Shown here: positions 49,796-58,338 of the stretch, in pieces
How the letters are laid out: each line of letters begins with the position of its first letter
How positions within the stretch are numbered: the first letter of the stretch is position 1
NCBI RefSeq assembly: GCF_026891975.1
Contig: NZ_JAPTGB010000003.1
Location: 1-64,000 of the forward strand
Source: Methanocorpusculum petauri
GTDB lineage: Archaea; Halobacteriota; Methanomicrobia; Methanomicrobiales; Methanocorpusculaceae
Direction of reading: 5' to 3'
DNA: 64,000 nucleotides
Position numbers and translations under genes: made by a program
The notes under the pieces: model-generated
Database searches by the model: none
Seen by the model: the letters and a program-made list of their open reading frames with translations, nothing else
Told to the model about the DNA's origin: nothing

Positions 49796-51529
49796 ATGAC
49801 AGAGGCCAAGCAGGGGATCATCCGCTCGCTCTTTGTGCGGGTGGGAATGGTGGATGCGGTAACCGGACCGCTAATGGCCAGCAATAATGCCGTCAACCAG
49901 TATGTCGGTCATGCGAAGGCTGCAGAACAGCAGACGGTGAAGTTGTCCGCAACTACGGTGACGGCTGCCGAGGCACAGCTGCAGTTGGAGACCGCTGCCG
50001 GGAAGAGTGCGGCGCAGATCGAGCTGGAGAAACGGGCGATGGAGCAGGCCAAGCGGGAAGCGGATCAGTTCCGGAGTTCACTGATGGCGGTCGGTGCGGC
50101 CCTGACAGCGGTGGGCGTAGCCGGGGCACTGTATTTCTCATCCCAATCTAGGGAGTTTGCAACGTACTCCGGAGGATACGGCATCCTGAGTCGGAACGTG
50201 GGGGAGGATACGGATCGGCTGCTGCAGCAGATGAAGGAGGCGACCGGCGGAACGGTTGCTGCAGTGGATATGGTGAAGAGTGCGAACCGGGCCATTGCAT
50301 TTGGTATTGAGGCGGAGACCCTGCCGCAACTTGCGGAGATCGCCGAGGCGGCTGCACGTATTCAGGGAGGGGATACTACTGCGATGTTCAACGATATTGT
50401 GACGGGTATTGCGCGGCAGTCGCAGATGATCCTGGATAACTTGGGTATTGTGGTTTCCGTCGGGGAAGCGAATCAGATGTACGCCGAGAGTCTCGGTGTG
50501 GCTGTTGATGCCCTGACCGAAGAGCAGCAGGTGTCCGCGATGCTGTATGCGGTGCTGGAGAAAAGCAATGTGTTGCTGGATATGGCCGGCGAGAAGCAAA
50601 AGAGTCTGGGCAGCAGTATTCAGGCATCGACAGCTGCCGTGAAGGACATGAACGTGGCCATCGCCGGCGGGGCAGCTCCGGCAATGCAGGTATGGTATGA
50701 TTCCGTGACGGCCCTGGCGAATGCGGTGAGCGGACTGCCGGAACCAGTGTTGGGAGTGATAGGGGTGGTCGGCGCAGCAGGAACTGCAGTGATGGGGCTG
50801 ACGGGTTCGATTGCACTGCAGATCGTAGCGGTGAATATGTTACTTCCATCAATCTATCGTGTAATCTATGGGTTTGGATCAATCTTATCAGCCAGTATTG
50901 CTGCAACAGGAGGTATCACAGGTCTAACAGCATCACTCTCTGCGGGAGCTATCACAGCATGGGCATTTATGGCCCCCTTCATCCCGCTTATTGCCGTAAT
51001 TGGTGCGATTATTGGCGCATGCTGGCTGCTTTGGGATGTGGCACAGAATGGGTGGGATGACAGTGTGCTCGGAAAATTCCTGAACTGGCTAGGTGGTGGT
51101 ATACTCCCCTATCTCCAGGCAGGATTTACGGGTCTGTCTGATGCTGTTCAGGGGTTTGTGGAATGGGTAACCAGTCTGCCGGAGACCATCAAGAACACTT
51201 GGGACACTGTGACGAATCACCCTCTCTGGCCGTTTGTGGAATGGGCATTCCGTCTTTCCAATCCAGTCGGTTGGGGAATCACGCTGGCCCAGGCGGCTAC
51301 CGGAACTCTGGAGAACCCGCTTGAGAGGATGCAGCAGTCGGTACAGACACTGACGGAGATCTCAAACTCCTCTTCCTCCACAGCCTTGCATGAGACCTAC
51401 AACATCACGATCAATCCTCAGTCCCTCTCTCCGGATGAGCTGGATGCAATCATCGATGAGGCATCGAAAAAGGGAGCAAGAGCAGCTGATGTTCAGCTGT
51501 TGCGGCGGGTCCGTGCATCGATGGGATAA
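49796..51529 (+). CDS. Tape-measure protein
   Basis: 577 aa. Coiled-coil start (TAAEAQLQLETAAGKSAAQI; RAMEQAKREADQFRSSLMAV), then a TP901-type tape-measure core (VGEDTDRLLQQMKEATGGTV; RIQGGDTTAMFNDIVTGIAR), several hydrophobic segments around residues 310-420, and a C-terminal ending. It sets tail length; at the usual 1.5 angstrom per residue a tail of roughly 85 nm follows, which is an estimate. Unusually, it is placed after the hub and spike genes rather than before them. Confidence 0.85.
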   Translation: MTEAKQGIIRSLFVRVGMVDAVTGPLMASNNAVNQYVGHAKAAEQQTVKLSATTVTAAEAQLQLETAAGKSAAQIELEKRAMEQAKREADQFRSSLMAVGAALTAVGVAGALYFSSQSREFATYSGGYGILSRNVGEDTDRLLQQMKEATGGTVAAVDMVKSANRAIAFGIEAETLPQLAEIAEAAARIQGGDTTAMFNDIVTGIARQSQMILDNLGIVVSVGEANQMYAESLGVAVDALTEEQQVSAMLYAVLEKSNVLLDMAGEKQKSLGSSIQASTAAVKDMNVAIAGGAAPAMQVWYDSVTALANAVSGLPEPVLGVIGVVGAAGTAVMGLTGSIALQIVAVNMLLPSIYRVIYGFGSILSASIAATGGITGLTASLSAGAITAWAFMAPFIPLIAVIGAIIGACWLLWDVAQNGWDDSVLGKFLNWLGGGILPYLQAGFTGLSDAVQGFVEWVTSLPETIKNTWDTVTNHPLWPFVEWAFRLSNPVGWGITLAQAATGTLENPLERMQQSVQTLTEISNSSSSTALHETYNITINPQSLSPDELDAIIDEASKKGARAADVQLLRRVRASMG

Positions 51530-51560
51530 GGTTAATTCATATCCCATCTCAAGTAATGGT

Positions 51561-51743
51561 ATGGGGCTCCTAGGCATCACTGCAAAGCAGGTAACAGATA
51601 AAGACAAAGCATGTCCACTCAACATCAACCAAGTTGGTGCTCCCTTTTACTATGGGTGTATCAAAGAAAAATGCGAGTGGTATCTTCCGGAATCCAACCA
51701 GTGCTCAATTCCAGTCATTGCCCGAAAATTGCAGAAACTTTGA
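51561..51743 (+). CDS. Small cysteine-motif protein
   Basis: 60 aa from ATG 51561. Cysteines at ACPLNIN, GCIKEKCEWYLPESNQCSI form a pattern (C-P-L ... C-x-x-x-x-C-x-W ... C-x-I) seen in many short archaeal and phage proteins. Probably zinc-binding. It follows the tape measure by 31 bp. Ends just before the reverse-facing promoter copy. Confidence 0.55.
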   Translation: MGLLGITAKQVTDKDKACPLNINQVGAPFYYGCIKEKCEWYLPESNQCSIPVIARKLQKL

Positions 51744-51800
51744 AAATTGGGGTGGAGCAGGTAGGGGGAACCACCTGCCTGATCATACCTCGTTTTGGGA

Positions 51801-51836
51801 GGATATAAATCCCTGACCGTGCGGTCTGAAAGTGCT
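51801..51836 (-). promoter_or_regulatory. Third copy of the radA-type promoter, facing left
   Basis: On the minus strand: GCACTTTCAGACC, CGCACGGT and GGGATTTATATCC. It matches the radA promoter at about 31 of 36 positions, and its upstream end touches the integrase stop. It points away from the integrase toward a tiny minus ORF (ATG about 23 nt past TATA, 23 aa, MIRQVVPPTCSTPIFKVSAI...) and a GCAGGT / ACCTGC hairpin (about 51759-51780). The transcript could be a small RNA or peptide, or antisense to the tail end. Confidence 0.65.
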
Positions 51837-53017
51837 CAGTCTGATTCATCATCATTTGTTTCACAAGGCCCTGGGTATGGCGGAATCCCACCACTAATCC
51901 TTTGGGCAACCATCAGTTCTTTCTGTTGCATCTGCATCGTTTCGAGCTGGCTCTGCAGAATATGCAACATCGAGGTGAGACGCTCATTGTTTTTTCGGAG
52001 ATCATCCAGCTCCTCACTCTGCTCCAGTTTGATCTGTATGTAATCATCAGGGATGTTGATTGTGAGCGCAATCTCTGCCTTCAAATATTCCGCCCGGTCT
52101 TCTTCGTCTGAGGGTCGATGATAAGAGGAGGACAAATAGCCGGAGTGCCCTGCCCAGGCTTCAACAAATGCGGGATTGGCGTACCTTTTTGCCTGCGTTA
52201 AGAAATACTTCCTCCATAGATGGAAGTGAACCTTATACCGTCCTGTCCTTTTGTCCTTTTCTGTATATCCTGCAAGAACAATCGCATCTGATATCAGTTT
52301 TCCCTCATTATTCATCGACCACGGAAATATCAGGGAAGTATCTGTGACACAGATGGGACGGCCACGCCGTTTTTCCCGTTCACTTTTCTGGATCATTGAA
52401 TCCCTGACCCGGTAATAGGCTTTAAGTGCATCCACTGCCTCGGTAGATAGATACGTTATCCTTGGCTCTCCGCTCTTGGTGGTTTCCCCTCGGAGATGGA
52501 TGGTCACGGGTATTGTTGTATAGTCGATATCATCATGCTGTAACTGCAGTATTTCTCCAAAACGCAGACCAGATGACACGCTGATAAGTATTTCAGCTGT
52601 GTGACGCTCATTACAGTGATTGATGATCTTTCGTATCATCTCACGTGTTGGATTCGCATCAACGGTAACAGCCCTGACTTTCTCCTTGACCGCTTTCCTC
52701 ATCATCTTTTTCTGCAGACCGGAGAGAGATAGGTTGCAACAATCTTCAAAATACGTGATGACCAATGATGTGTAGAGTGATCTCGTTTTAGGCGCAAGCT
52801 TCTGGAATGAGGGGTGCATCTGGTACCGAGTAAGATCAACTGCGATCTGCCGCTCGTCACGCTTCAGATACTCCTGCATAGCAGAGTTCAGATCTGGGAC
52901 ATCATGCCCCAGATATACTTTCAAAAATCGTCGGATGGCAAACTGTTTTTGGTACCGGGTGTTCTCCTTTGCATACATCCCGATATACTCGTTTGGTAAC
53001 ATTTCAGGGGTCATCAT
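51836..53017 (-). CDS. int: Tyrosine recombinase integrase
   Basis: 393 aa, minus strand, 60 bp from the right attachment core. An N-terminal core-binding domain, then the catalytic domain with R in SSGLRFGEILQLQHDD, HxxR as HLWRKYFLTQAKRY, and the nucleophile Y in GHSGYLSSSYHRPS. A C-terminal coiled coil (EQSEELDDLRKNNERLTSML) is added, as in several methanogen provirus integrases. It would recombine the 13-bp core with the radA 3' end. Whether it also inverts the fibre cassette is unknown. Confidence 0.93.
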   Translation of the reverse strand: MMTPEMLPNEYIGMYAKENTRYQKQFAIRRFLKVYLGHDVPDLNSAMQEYLKRDERQIAVDLTRYQMHPSFQKLAPKTRSLYTSLVITYFEDCCNLSLSGLQKKMMRKAVKEKVRAVTVDANPTREMIRKIINHCNERHTAEILISVSSGLRFGEILQLQHDDIDYTTIPVTIHLRGETTKSGEPRITYLSTEAVDALKAYYRVRDSMIQKSEREKRRGRPICVTDTSLIFPWSMNNEGKLISDAIVLAGYTEKDKRTGRYKVHFHLWRKYFLTQAKRYANPAFVEAWAGHSGYLSSSYHRPSDEEDRAEYLKAEIALTINIPDDYIQIKLEQSEELDDLRKNNERLTSMLHILQSQLETMQMQQKELMVAQRISGGIPPYPGPCETNDDESD

Positions 53018-53040
53018 GTTATCACAATCCGAGCTCTAAA

Positions 53041-53080
53041 AACGGGTATTTTTGTGATAATACCCGCCGTCATACCCGTT
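53041..53080. repeat. Overlapping inverted repeats beside the right attachment core
   Basis: CGGGTATT (53043-53050) pairs with AATACCCG (53059-53066). The longer AACGGGTAT (53041-53049) also pairs with ATACCCGTT (53072-53080), which runs into the core. These could be integrase arm sites or a radA terminator. Confidence 0.55.
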
Positions 53081-53090
53081 AGCAGGGTTT
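53078..53090. repeat. Right attachment core (radA-proximal)
   Basis: GTTAGCAGGGTTT, identical to 9471-9483. It contains the radA stop and the last three codons, so integration regenerates an intact radA end. Confidence 0.88.
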
Positions 53091-54071
53091 GATACCTGCG
53101 GTCTCAACCATGAAGGTGGCCTCTCCCTCAGGAAGATTCGGGCTGTCCACAAGCCGGGCAATACGTTTTCCTGCCTTGCTCTTTCTGAGATAGAGACGGA
53201 ACGTTGCTGAATGGCCGACAATGTTGCCGCCGATCGGTTTTGTCGGGTCCCCGAAGAAGACACCCGGGTTGGACATTACCTGATTGGTAACAATAGCAAC
53301 CGCGTTCAGTTCGTCAACGAGCTTGAAGAGATCATGCAGATGGCGGTTGAGTTTCTGCTGACGTCCGGCAAGGGTGCCGCGGCCCGCATACTCAGCACGG
53401 AAGAGGCCGGTAAGAGAGTCCACAATGATCAGTTTGACCGGCATCTCAGTTTCTTTAAGTTCATTCGCCAGATCGCGTGCAGAGTCTATCAGAAGCATCT
53501 GGTGATCGGAACTGTGGGCACGGGCAACGTGGATGTTTGCAAGGAACGTTTCCGTGTCCGGAATCTCGTATCCCTCGGGGAGCGGCTTTTCAAACTCAAG
53601 ACCTGCAACCATCTGTTCGATACGTTCCGGACGGAACGTGTTCTCCGTGTCAATGTAGAGACAGCTGCCGCCAAGACCGCCAACTTCCTGAGGAAGCTGG
53701 CAGTTCACTGCAAGCTGGTGGACAATCTGCGACTTTCCGGAACCGAACTCACCGTAAAACTCGGTGATGGCCTGCGTCTCGATACCGCCTCCCAGAAGTT
53801 CATCCACCTCGGGGACGAACGTACTGAGCTTGAGAACCTCCTGTCTGCGTGCAAGAACATCCGTGCCGGTCTTAAAACCGCCGATATCTGCGATCTCGCG
53901 GGCTGCCTTGATGATCTTTTTGGCCGTTGACTCGCCAAGCTCGGCTGCCTCGGAGAGGTCAACCGGTGCGGCGGTTGCAATGCTTTCAACGGTTATGTAT
54001 CCTGCCTCACGAAGGCGGTCGGCGGTTGCCGGTCCTACTCCGGGAATGTCCTCAATATCAGTTGCTGTCAT
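53079..54071 (-). CDS. radA: DNA repair and recombination protein RadA
   Basis: 330 aa archaeal RecA/Rad51 homologue. N-terminal helix-hairpin-helix ([20 protein letters not shown]), Walker [10 protein letters not shown] around residue 110, Walker [13 protein letters not shown], and DNA-binding loops with [19 protein letters not shown]. It catalyses strand exchange in homologous recombination. The last codons form the viral attachment core; the reading frame stays intact. Its promoter (54125-54159) resembles two viral promoters. Confidence 0.97.
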   Translation of the reverse strand: MTATDIEDIPGVGPATADRLREAGYITVESIATAAPVDLSEAAELGESTAKKIIKAAREIADIGGFKTGTDVLARRQEVLKLSTFVPEVDELLGGGIETQAITEFYGEFGSGKSQIVHQLAVNCQLPQEVGGLGGSCLYIDTENTFRPERIEQMVAGLEFEKPLPEGYEIPDTETFLANIHVARAHSSDHQMLLIDSARDLANELKETEMPVKLIIVDSLTGLFRAEYAGRGTLAGRQQKLNRHLHDLFKLVDELNAVAIVTNQVMSNPGVFFGDPTKPIGGNIVGHSATFRLYLRKSKAGKRIARLVDSPNLPEGEATFMVETAGIKPC

Positions 54072-54124
54072 ATCTTCTGTCTCCTTTGTATTGTTGAGAT
54101 ATACTATTACATCGACATTTGCGG

Positions 54125-54159
54125 CATATAAACCCCCGACCGCGCGGTGTGAAAGTGCC
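54125..54159 (-). promoter_or_regulatory. radA promoter with palindromic element
   Basis: Minus strand: GGCACTTTCACACC followed by the palindromic ACCGCGCGGT and GGGGGTTTATATG TATA box, about 55 nt before the radA ATG. This sequence has close copies at 9571 and 51801 in the provirus. The palindrome upstream of TATA is a plausible regulator site. Confidence 0.7.
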
Positions 54160-54235
54160 CTCCCGTGTGAATGTGCGTTGTCTGTCTCCTGTCACCATCC
54201 ATACAGATTTATCCATATCCTGCTCACGCTACATC

Positions 54236-54439
54236 ATGACATCTGCGGACGACTCATCTTTCAAATCAGCTCTGCTCAGTGCTGCGGGAGACCTTGTCAA
54301 AAATCCGGTTATTGGTCCGGTTATTGAACAGGTCGCATATGACTTCCTTTCCTCTCCTGAATGCCGCGATGCATTTGCCGCATACGCAAAACGGAGATTT
54401 AAAGAAAGTATCGGACTTCAAAAAGAGAGCAGAGAATAG
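54236..54439 (+). CDS. Small conserved-type protein
   Basis: 67 aa from ATG 54236. Acidic N-terminus, helical middle (FKSALLSAAGDLVKNPVIGP) and a basic end. Divergent from radA, convergent with the RPA gene (stop one base before its stop). No family recognised. Confidence 0.55.
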   Translation: MTSADDSSFKSALLSAAGDLVKNPVIGPVIEQVAYDFLSSPECRDAFAAYAKRRFKESIGLQKESRE

Positions 54440-54440
54440 A

Positions 54441-55727
54441 TCACAGATTGCGCAGCCGATCCTTCAGATCGGCTGCCGACACCGGCACCACTTCCACCCT
54501 CTCCACGTACAGCCGGAAGTTTTTACAGATGCCTTCGGCACGTATGCGTACCGCCGGAGTAAGCGGCAGATCGGTTACCATCAGAAAGGCTTGTGTTCCG
54601 TTGTCGATTGTCATTCCCTCGATTCTGGGGACAACAAATCCCTCAAACTCAGTATAGACTCCCTCTTCTTCCCGCTCCCGCAGGACCGCGCCGCGACCGA
54701 CGGAAAGTTCCACATCCCCGTACTTGTTCAGCTTTGCCGGTGCGTTGATGACTTCGACTCTGTCCCCGGCAAGCACCGCTGTATCCGCGGCCTCATTCCA
54801 ACAGGCGATGTTTACGTATCCGTGCCCTGTCTCGCTGCCAAGTTTGATGTTCTTTACCCGTGACTCGGTTCCGCGGCGGGTGGTAAAGGTCCGGACCGGG
54901 GAGACGGATCGCACAACACCGGTCACCACCGAGGTCTGGCCTTCGGTGACATCGCCCGCATCACAGGTGAGAACTTCGATCGGTTCTGTGTGCGGTGTTA
55001 TCACTACACTATCTCCTGCGACGTACTCAACCGAATCCTCATCCTCTTTTCGCGTGAGTCCGGCAAAACTTACCGAGACTCCTTCGTCCAGATCCGCAAA
55101 CAGTTCCGGTTCCCAGGTAATAATCCGTGCCGTTCCGGACGGATCGCCTACGAGGATCTCCTGAAGCTCGGACAGGGATCCGTCACGACGGGTGATTTCA
55201 CGGATGTTTCCGATGTGGAGTACTTTTGCCGCAAGCGGGACCTTCATCGTTTCGGACTTCGGCGGCTTCTTCGTTTCAACAATAGTGACCTGGCTCGGTC
55301 TGAGTGCGGCGCAGGTCACCTCATTCCGGTAACCCGGACGCGGCTTTGCGATCACCTCAAGAACCGATCCGACCTCAAGCTCAGGAACGGCTGCGGCCAT
55401 TGCATCCCACAGTGTCATTTTCACCGTGCCGGTAGGATCCCCGAGGATAAGGGATGCCACGAGCCCTGGTTCTGCGTTCTCGTCGTCTCCCTCGCGTCTG
55501 AACTCGCGGGGCGGGGTTATTTCAAGAATTTTTCCGAAAAAAGATACGAGGGCGGTGGCAGTGTTTTTGATTTCACCGATCCTGATGTGGCTGCGTCCCA
55601 GCTCCTCAACGACGAGCATGGCGGCGCAGACCTCATCAACTGCTCCGCCAAGTTCCTCGCATTTGTTCTCTACCCGCTCGTCAAACTCTTCTTTTGTCAG
55701 CAGATCGGAGACGAGCGCATAGTGCAT
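54441..55727 (-). CDS. Archaeal RPA, single-stranded DNA-binding protein
   Basis: 428 aa with several OB folds: residues about 60-150 (SHIRIGEIKNTATALVSFFG), 170-260 (AAKVLHIGNIREITRRDGSL) and 270-360 (GQTSVVTGVVRSVSPVRTFT). The N-terminal helical part and repeated OB pattern match methanogen replication protein A. It binds ssDNA in replication and repair. Last gene of a minus-strand run after dapL and lysA. Confidence 0.85.
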   Translation of the reverse strand: MHYALVSDLLTKEEFDERVENKCEELGGAVDEVCAAMLVVEELGRSHIRIGEIKNTATALVSFFGKILEITPPREFRREGDDENAEPGLVASLILGDPTGTVKMTLWDAMAAAVPELEVGSVLEVIAKPRPGYRNEVTCAALRPSQVTIVETKKPPKSETMKVPLAAKVLHIGNIREITRRDGSLSELQEILVGDPSGTARIITWEPELFADLDEGVSVSFAGLTRKEDEDSVEYVAGDSVVITPHTEPIEVLTCDAGDVTEGQTSVVTGVVRSVSPVRTFTTRRGTESRVKNIKLGSETGHGYVNIACWNEAADTAVLAGDRVEVINAPAKLNKYGDVELSVGRGAVLREREEEGVYTEFEGFVVPRIEGMTIDNGTQAFLMVTDLPLTPAVRIRAEGICKNFRLYVERVEVVPVSAADLKDRLRNL

Positions 55728-55730
55728 GGG

Positions 55731-57032
55731 TTATTTCCTGTGCCAGGATGGATAGACGACAGTAGCCGTCATGTCCTCATAGGTCTCGGCGCGGCGCATC
55801 AGTTCGGCTTTGTCGCCATTGACGAGAACTTCCGGACATCGCGGGCGGCTGTTGTACTGCGAGGACATGGCATAACCGTACGCTCCTGCGTCCAGAACCG
55901 CGATGACATCACCGGTCACGGTCTCAGGAAGTTTCCGGTCGGCTGCAAGAATGTCGCCGGTCTCACATATCGGGCCGGTAACAGTTGCAGTGATGCTTGC
56001 AGGCGCGTCTGCTTTGTTTGCGACAAGCACCTCGTGCCAGGAGTCGTACATCGCCGGGCGGATCAGGAGGTTGAATCCTGCATCCACGTTGATGAAGGTC
56101 TTGTGCACGGTCTTAACCGAGTTGACGCCGGTCAGCAGGATGGTGGATTCGCCGACCATCCAGCGTCCGGGTTCGACCCAGAATGCAGGCGAGATGCCGG
56201 CATCTTTACAGGCATCCACGAACACCGGCATGACAGCTGCGGCATACTCTTCGGGAGTCGGCGCTGCATCCGGATTTTCTCCGCGGTGATACGGAATGCC
56301 GAGGCCTCCGCCGAAGTCCACAAACTCGAGTTTGACGCCGAGTTTTGTGATCTCTTTTGCCACGTTCATGATGACGCCGCAGGCGATTCTGAACGGTTCG
56401 ATCTCCAGAATCTGTGATCCGATATGGCAGTGCATGCCGACCGGGATGATGTACTCGCAGGCGAGGGCTTCTGCATAAGCGTCAAGGATCATTTCTGCCG
56501 GAATACCGAATTTGCTGTTTTTGATACCGGTTGCGATCTTCGGGTGGGTCGGGACATTGATCTCCGGGTTGACGCGGAAGCCGATTTTTGCGGCCTTTTT
56601 CATCTCTTTGGTAATAGCGTCGAGCTGATGGAGTTCATCCACGGAGTCAACGGAGATTTTGATGCCGTGCTGGACTGCTGCCCGCAGGTCGGCCTCAGTT
56701 TTGGAGCTGCCGTTGAAGAGCAGTTTTTCGGCGGGCATACCGCTTTCCAGGGCGGCACGCATTTCTCCGAGGGAGAATATGTCTGCTCCGGCACCTTCGC
56801 GTGCGAGGGTCTGGATGAGGACAGGGTTTTCGTTTGCTTTTGCGGCGTAGAGCAGCTGGACGTTGTCTGTGTAAGTTTTGAGGGCGGCTTCAAAGCGACG
56901 GAAGTTTTTGATTACATGATTTTCGTTGGTGACGTAGAGCGGCGTGCCGAATTTTTTTGCAAGTTCTACGGTGTCAACGCCGCCGCAGTAGAGGTGGCCG
57001 CCCTGGATGGAGAGTGATTCGGGAAGTTTCAT
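55731..57032 (-). CDS. lysA: Diaminopimelate decarboxylase
   Basis: 433 aa, PLP enzyme that decarboxylates meso-diaminopimelate to lysine. PLP lysine in LLYAAKANENP (residue about 65), EFVDFGGGLGIPYHRGE phosphate loop, and a C-terminal GAYGYAMSSQYNSRPRCPEV substrate segment. One base separates it from the dapL stop. Confidence 0.95.
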   Translation of the reverse strand: MKLPESLSIQGGHLYCGGVDTVELAKKFGTPLYVTNENHVIKNFRRFEAALKTYTDNVQLLYAAKANENPVLIQTLAREGAGADIFSLGEMRAALESGMPAEKLLFNGSSKTEADLRAAVQHGIKISVDSVDELHQLDAITKEMKKAAKIGFRVNPEINVPTHPKIATGIKNSKFGIPAEMILDAYAEALACEYIIPVGMHCHIGSQILEIEPFRIACGVIMNVAKEITKLGVKLEFVDFGGGLGIPYHRGENPDAAPTPEEYAAAVMPVFVDACKDAGISPAFWVEPGRWMVGESTILLTGVNSVKTVHKTFINVDAGFNLLIRPAMYDSWHEVLVANKADAPASITATVTGPICETGDILAADRKLPETVTGDVIAVLDAGAYGYAMSSQYNSRPRCPEVLVNGDKAELMRRAETYEDMTATVVYPSWHRK

Positions 57033-57033
57033 T

Positions 57034-58191
57034 TCAGTTACCGGTGATGTTGTGTTCTTTCATGCGGGCGATTGCCTCGTTGATGCGTTCTACCGGACGG
57101 GTGATGGCGAAGCGGACATAGCCTTCACCGTTCGGACCAAAACCGGTTCCGGGGGTGACGACGATACCTGCTTCGTTAATCATCCTCTGGGTGAACTCAA
57201 CGGAGTTGTTCACCTTCATCCAGACGTAGAATGTTGCTTTGGGAACATGGACGGTGAAGCCGAGGGACTGAAGACCTGCGACGAGTGCATCGCGGCGTTC
57301 CTGATAGATGGAGCAGGCGTGTGCAACACAGTCCTGCGATCCAGTAAGTGCGACGATTGCGGCACGCTGGATTGCGTCGAATGCTCCTGAGTCGATGTTG
57401 GTTTTGACACGTCCGAATGCGCCGATGAGGTCGGCGTTTCCGACAGCCATACCGATACGCCAGCCGGTCATGTTGTAGGTTTTGGAGAGGGAGTGGGTCT
57501 CAATACCGACGTCCATTGCGCCGCTTGCCTGTAAGAAGGAGGGGGTCTTGTAGCCGTCGTAGGCGATCTCCGAGTAGGCGTTGTCGTGGACGACGATGAT
57601 GTCGTTGTTTTTGGCGAATTCGACGGTTTCGTCGAAGAATTCCATGGGGGCGACTGCACCGGTCGGGTTGTTCGGGTATCCGATGAACATGAGTTTTGCG
57701 CCGGCCACGACGTCTTTGGGGATTGCATCGTAGTCAGGGAGGAAGTTGTTTTCCTCAAGAAGCGGCATGTTGTAGCATTTTCCTTCGGCAAAGAGGGTGG
57801 AGGTTTTGTAGACGGGGTAACCCGGGTCGGATGCGAGCACGTAGTCTCCGGGGTTTACGAACGCTTCAGGGATATGTGCGATACCTTCCTTGGAGCCGAT
57901 GAGTGCCAGAACTTCTTTGGCGGGATCAAGGGTAATGCCGAACCGGTTTTTGTACCAGACGGCGACCGCTTTACGGTACTCTATCATGCCGAGGTAGTCG
58001 GGATAGTGGTGGGTTGCCGGGTCGCGTGCTGCTTCACAGAGCGCATCAACGATGTGTTCCGGAGTCGGCAGGTCCGGGTCTCCTACTCCGAGGTCAATGA
58101 GGTCAACGCCTTCGGCACGTTTCTGTGCTTTGATGGCGTCGATCTGGGCAAACAGATAGGGGGGTAAGTTGTCCAGGCGTTTTGCGTACAT
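57034..58191 (-). CDS. dapL: LL-diaminopimelate aminotransferase
   Basis: 385 aa, class I/II aminotransferase with PLP lysine in SLSKTYNMTGWRIG, YPNNPTGAVA loop and C-terminal GEGYVRFAITRPVER. It converts tetrahydrodipicolinate to LL-diaminopimelate, the short lysine route used by many methanogens. Paired with lysA downstream, so the last visible steps of lysine synthesis are together. Confidence 0.9.
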   Translation of the reverse strand: MYAKRLDNLPPYLFAQIDAIKAQKRAEGVDLIDLGVGDPDLPTPEHIVDALCEAARDPATHHYPDYLGMIEYRKAVAVWYKNRFGITLDPAKEVLALIGSKEGIAHIPEAFVNPGDYVLASDPGYPVYKTSTLFAEGKCYNMPLLEENNFLPDYDAIPKDVVAGAKLMFIGYPNNPTGAVAPMEFFDETVEFAKNNDIIVVHDNAYSEIAYDGYKTPSFLQASGAMDVGIETHSLSKTYNMTGWRIGMAVGNADLIGAFGRVKTNIDSGAFDAIQRAAIVALTGSQDCVAHACSIYQERRDALVAGLQSLGFTVHVPKATFYVWMKVNNSVEFTQRMINEAGIVVTPGTGFGPNGEGYVRFAITRPVERINEAIARMKEHNITGN

Positions 58192-58338
58192 CGCTAAGTA
58201 TGTTAGACTCTGACATAGTTAAGAGTCACGGATATGGGAGGGGAATTGCCACTACCCGCATATCCATATCTTTTCAAATACAAGAAGAGCGATATACTAC
58301 TATCAGATCAATTCACGGCGTGAATTGCACGTGCCGAG
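58192..58338. promoter_or_regulatory. Divergent promoter region with operator palindrome
   Basis: Between dapL (-) and the cysteine desulfurase (+). A TATA-like GCGATATAC lies at 58289-58297. The perfect palindrome AATTCACG-G-CGTGAATT (58310-58326) sits at the expected transcription start of the Fe-S operon, a good operator for a repressor. GTG 58339 follows with GAGG just before it. Confidence 0.65.

Larger units (their letters stand above)
9471..53090. mobile_element. Integrated head-tailed archaeal virus (provirus)
   Basis: About 43.6 kb bounded by identical 13-bp repeats (9471-9483 and 53078-53090); the excised circle would be 43,607 bp. Contents run from a regulatory/early left arm through terminase, portal, Mu-like head genes, contractile tail and baseplate genes to a tyrosine integrase next to the right repeat. 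The host genes radA and a phosphatase flank it. Every core virion function is recognisable and open, so it looks intact apart from a frameshifted radical-SAM gene. Confidence 0.95.

Noticed and set aside
54990-56417. 475-aa plus-strand open frame opposite RPA and lysA
   Set aside because: Lies antisense to two well-recognised genes, has no family features and uses implausible residue composition; a shadow of high-GC coding DNA.
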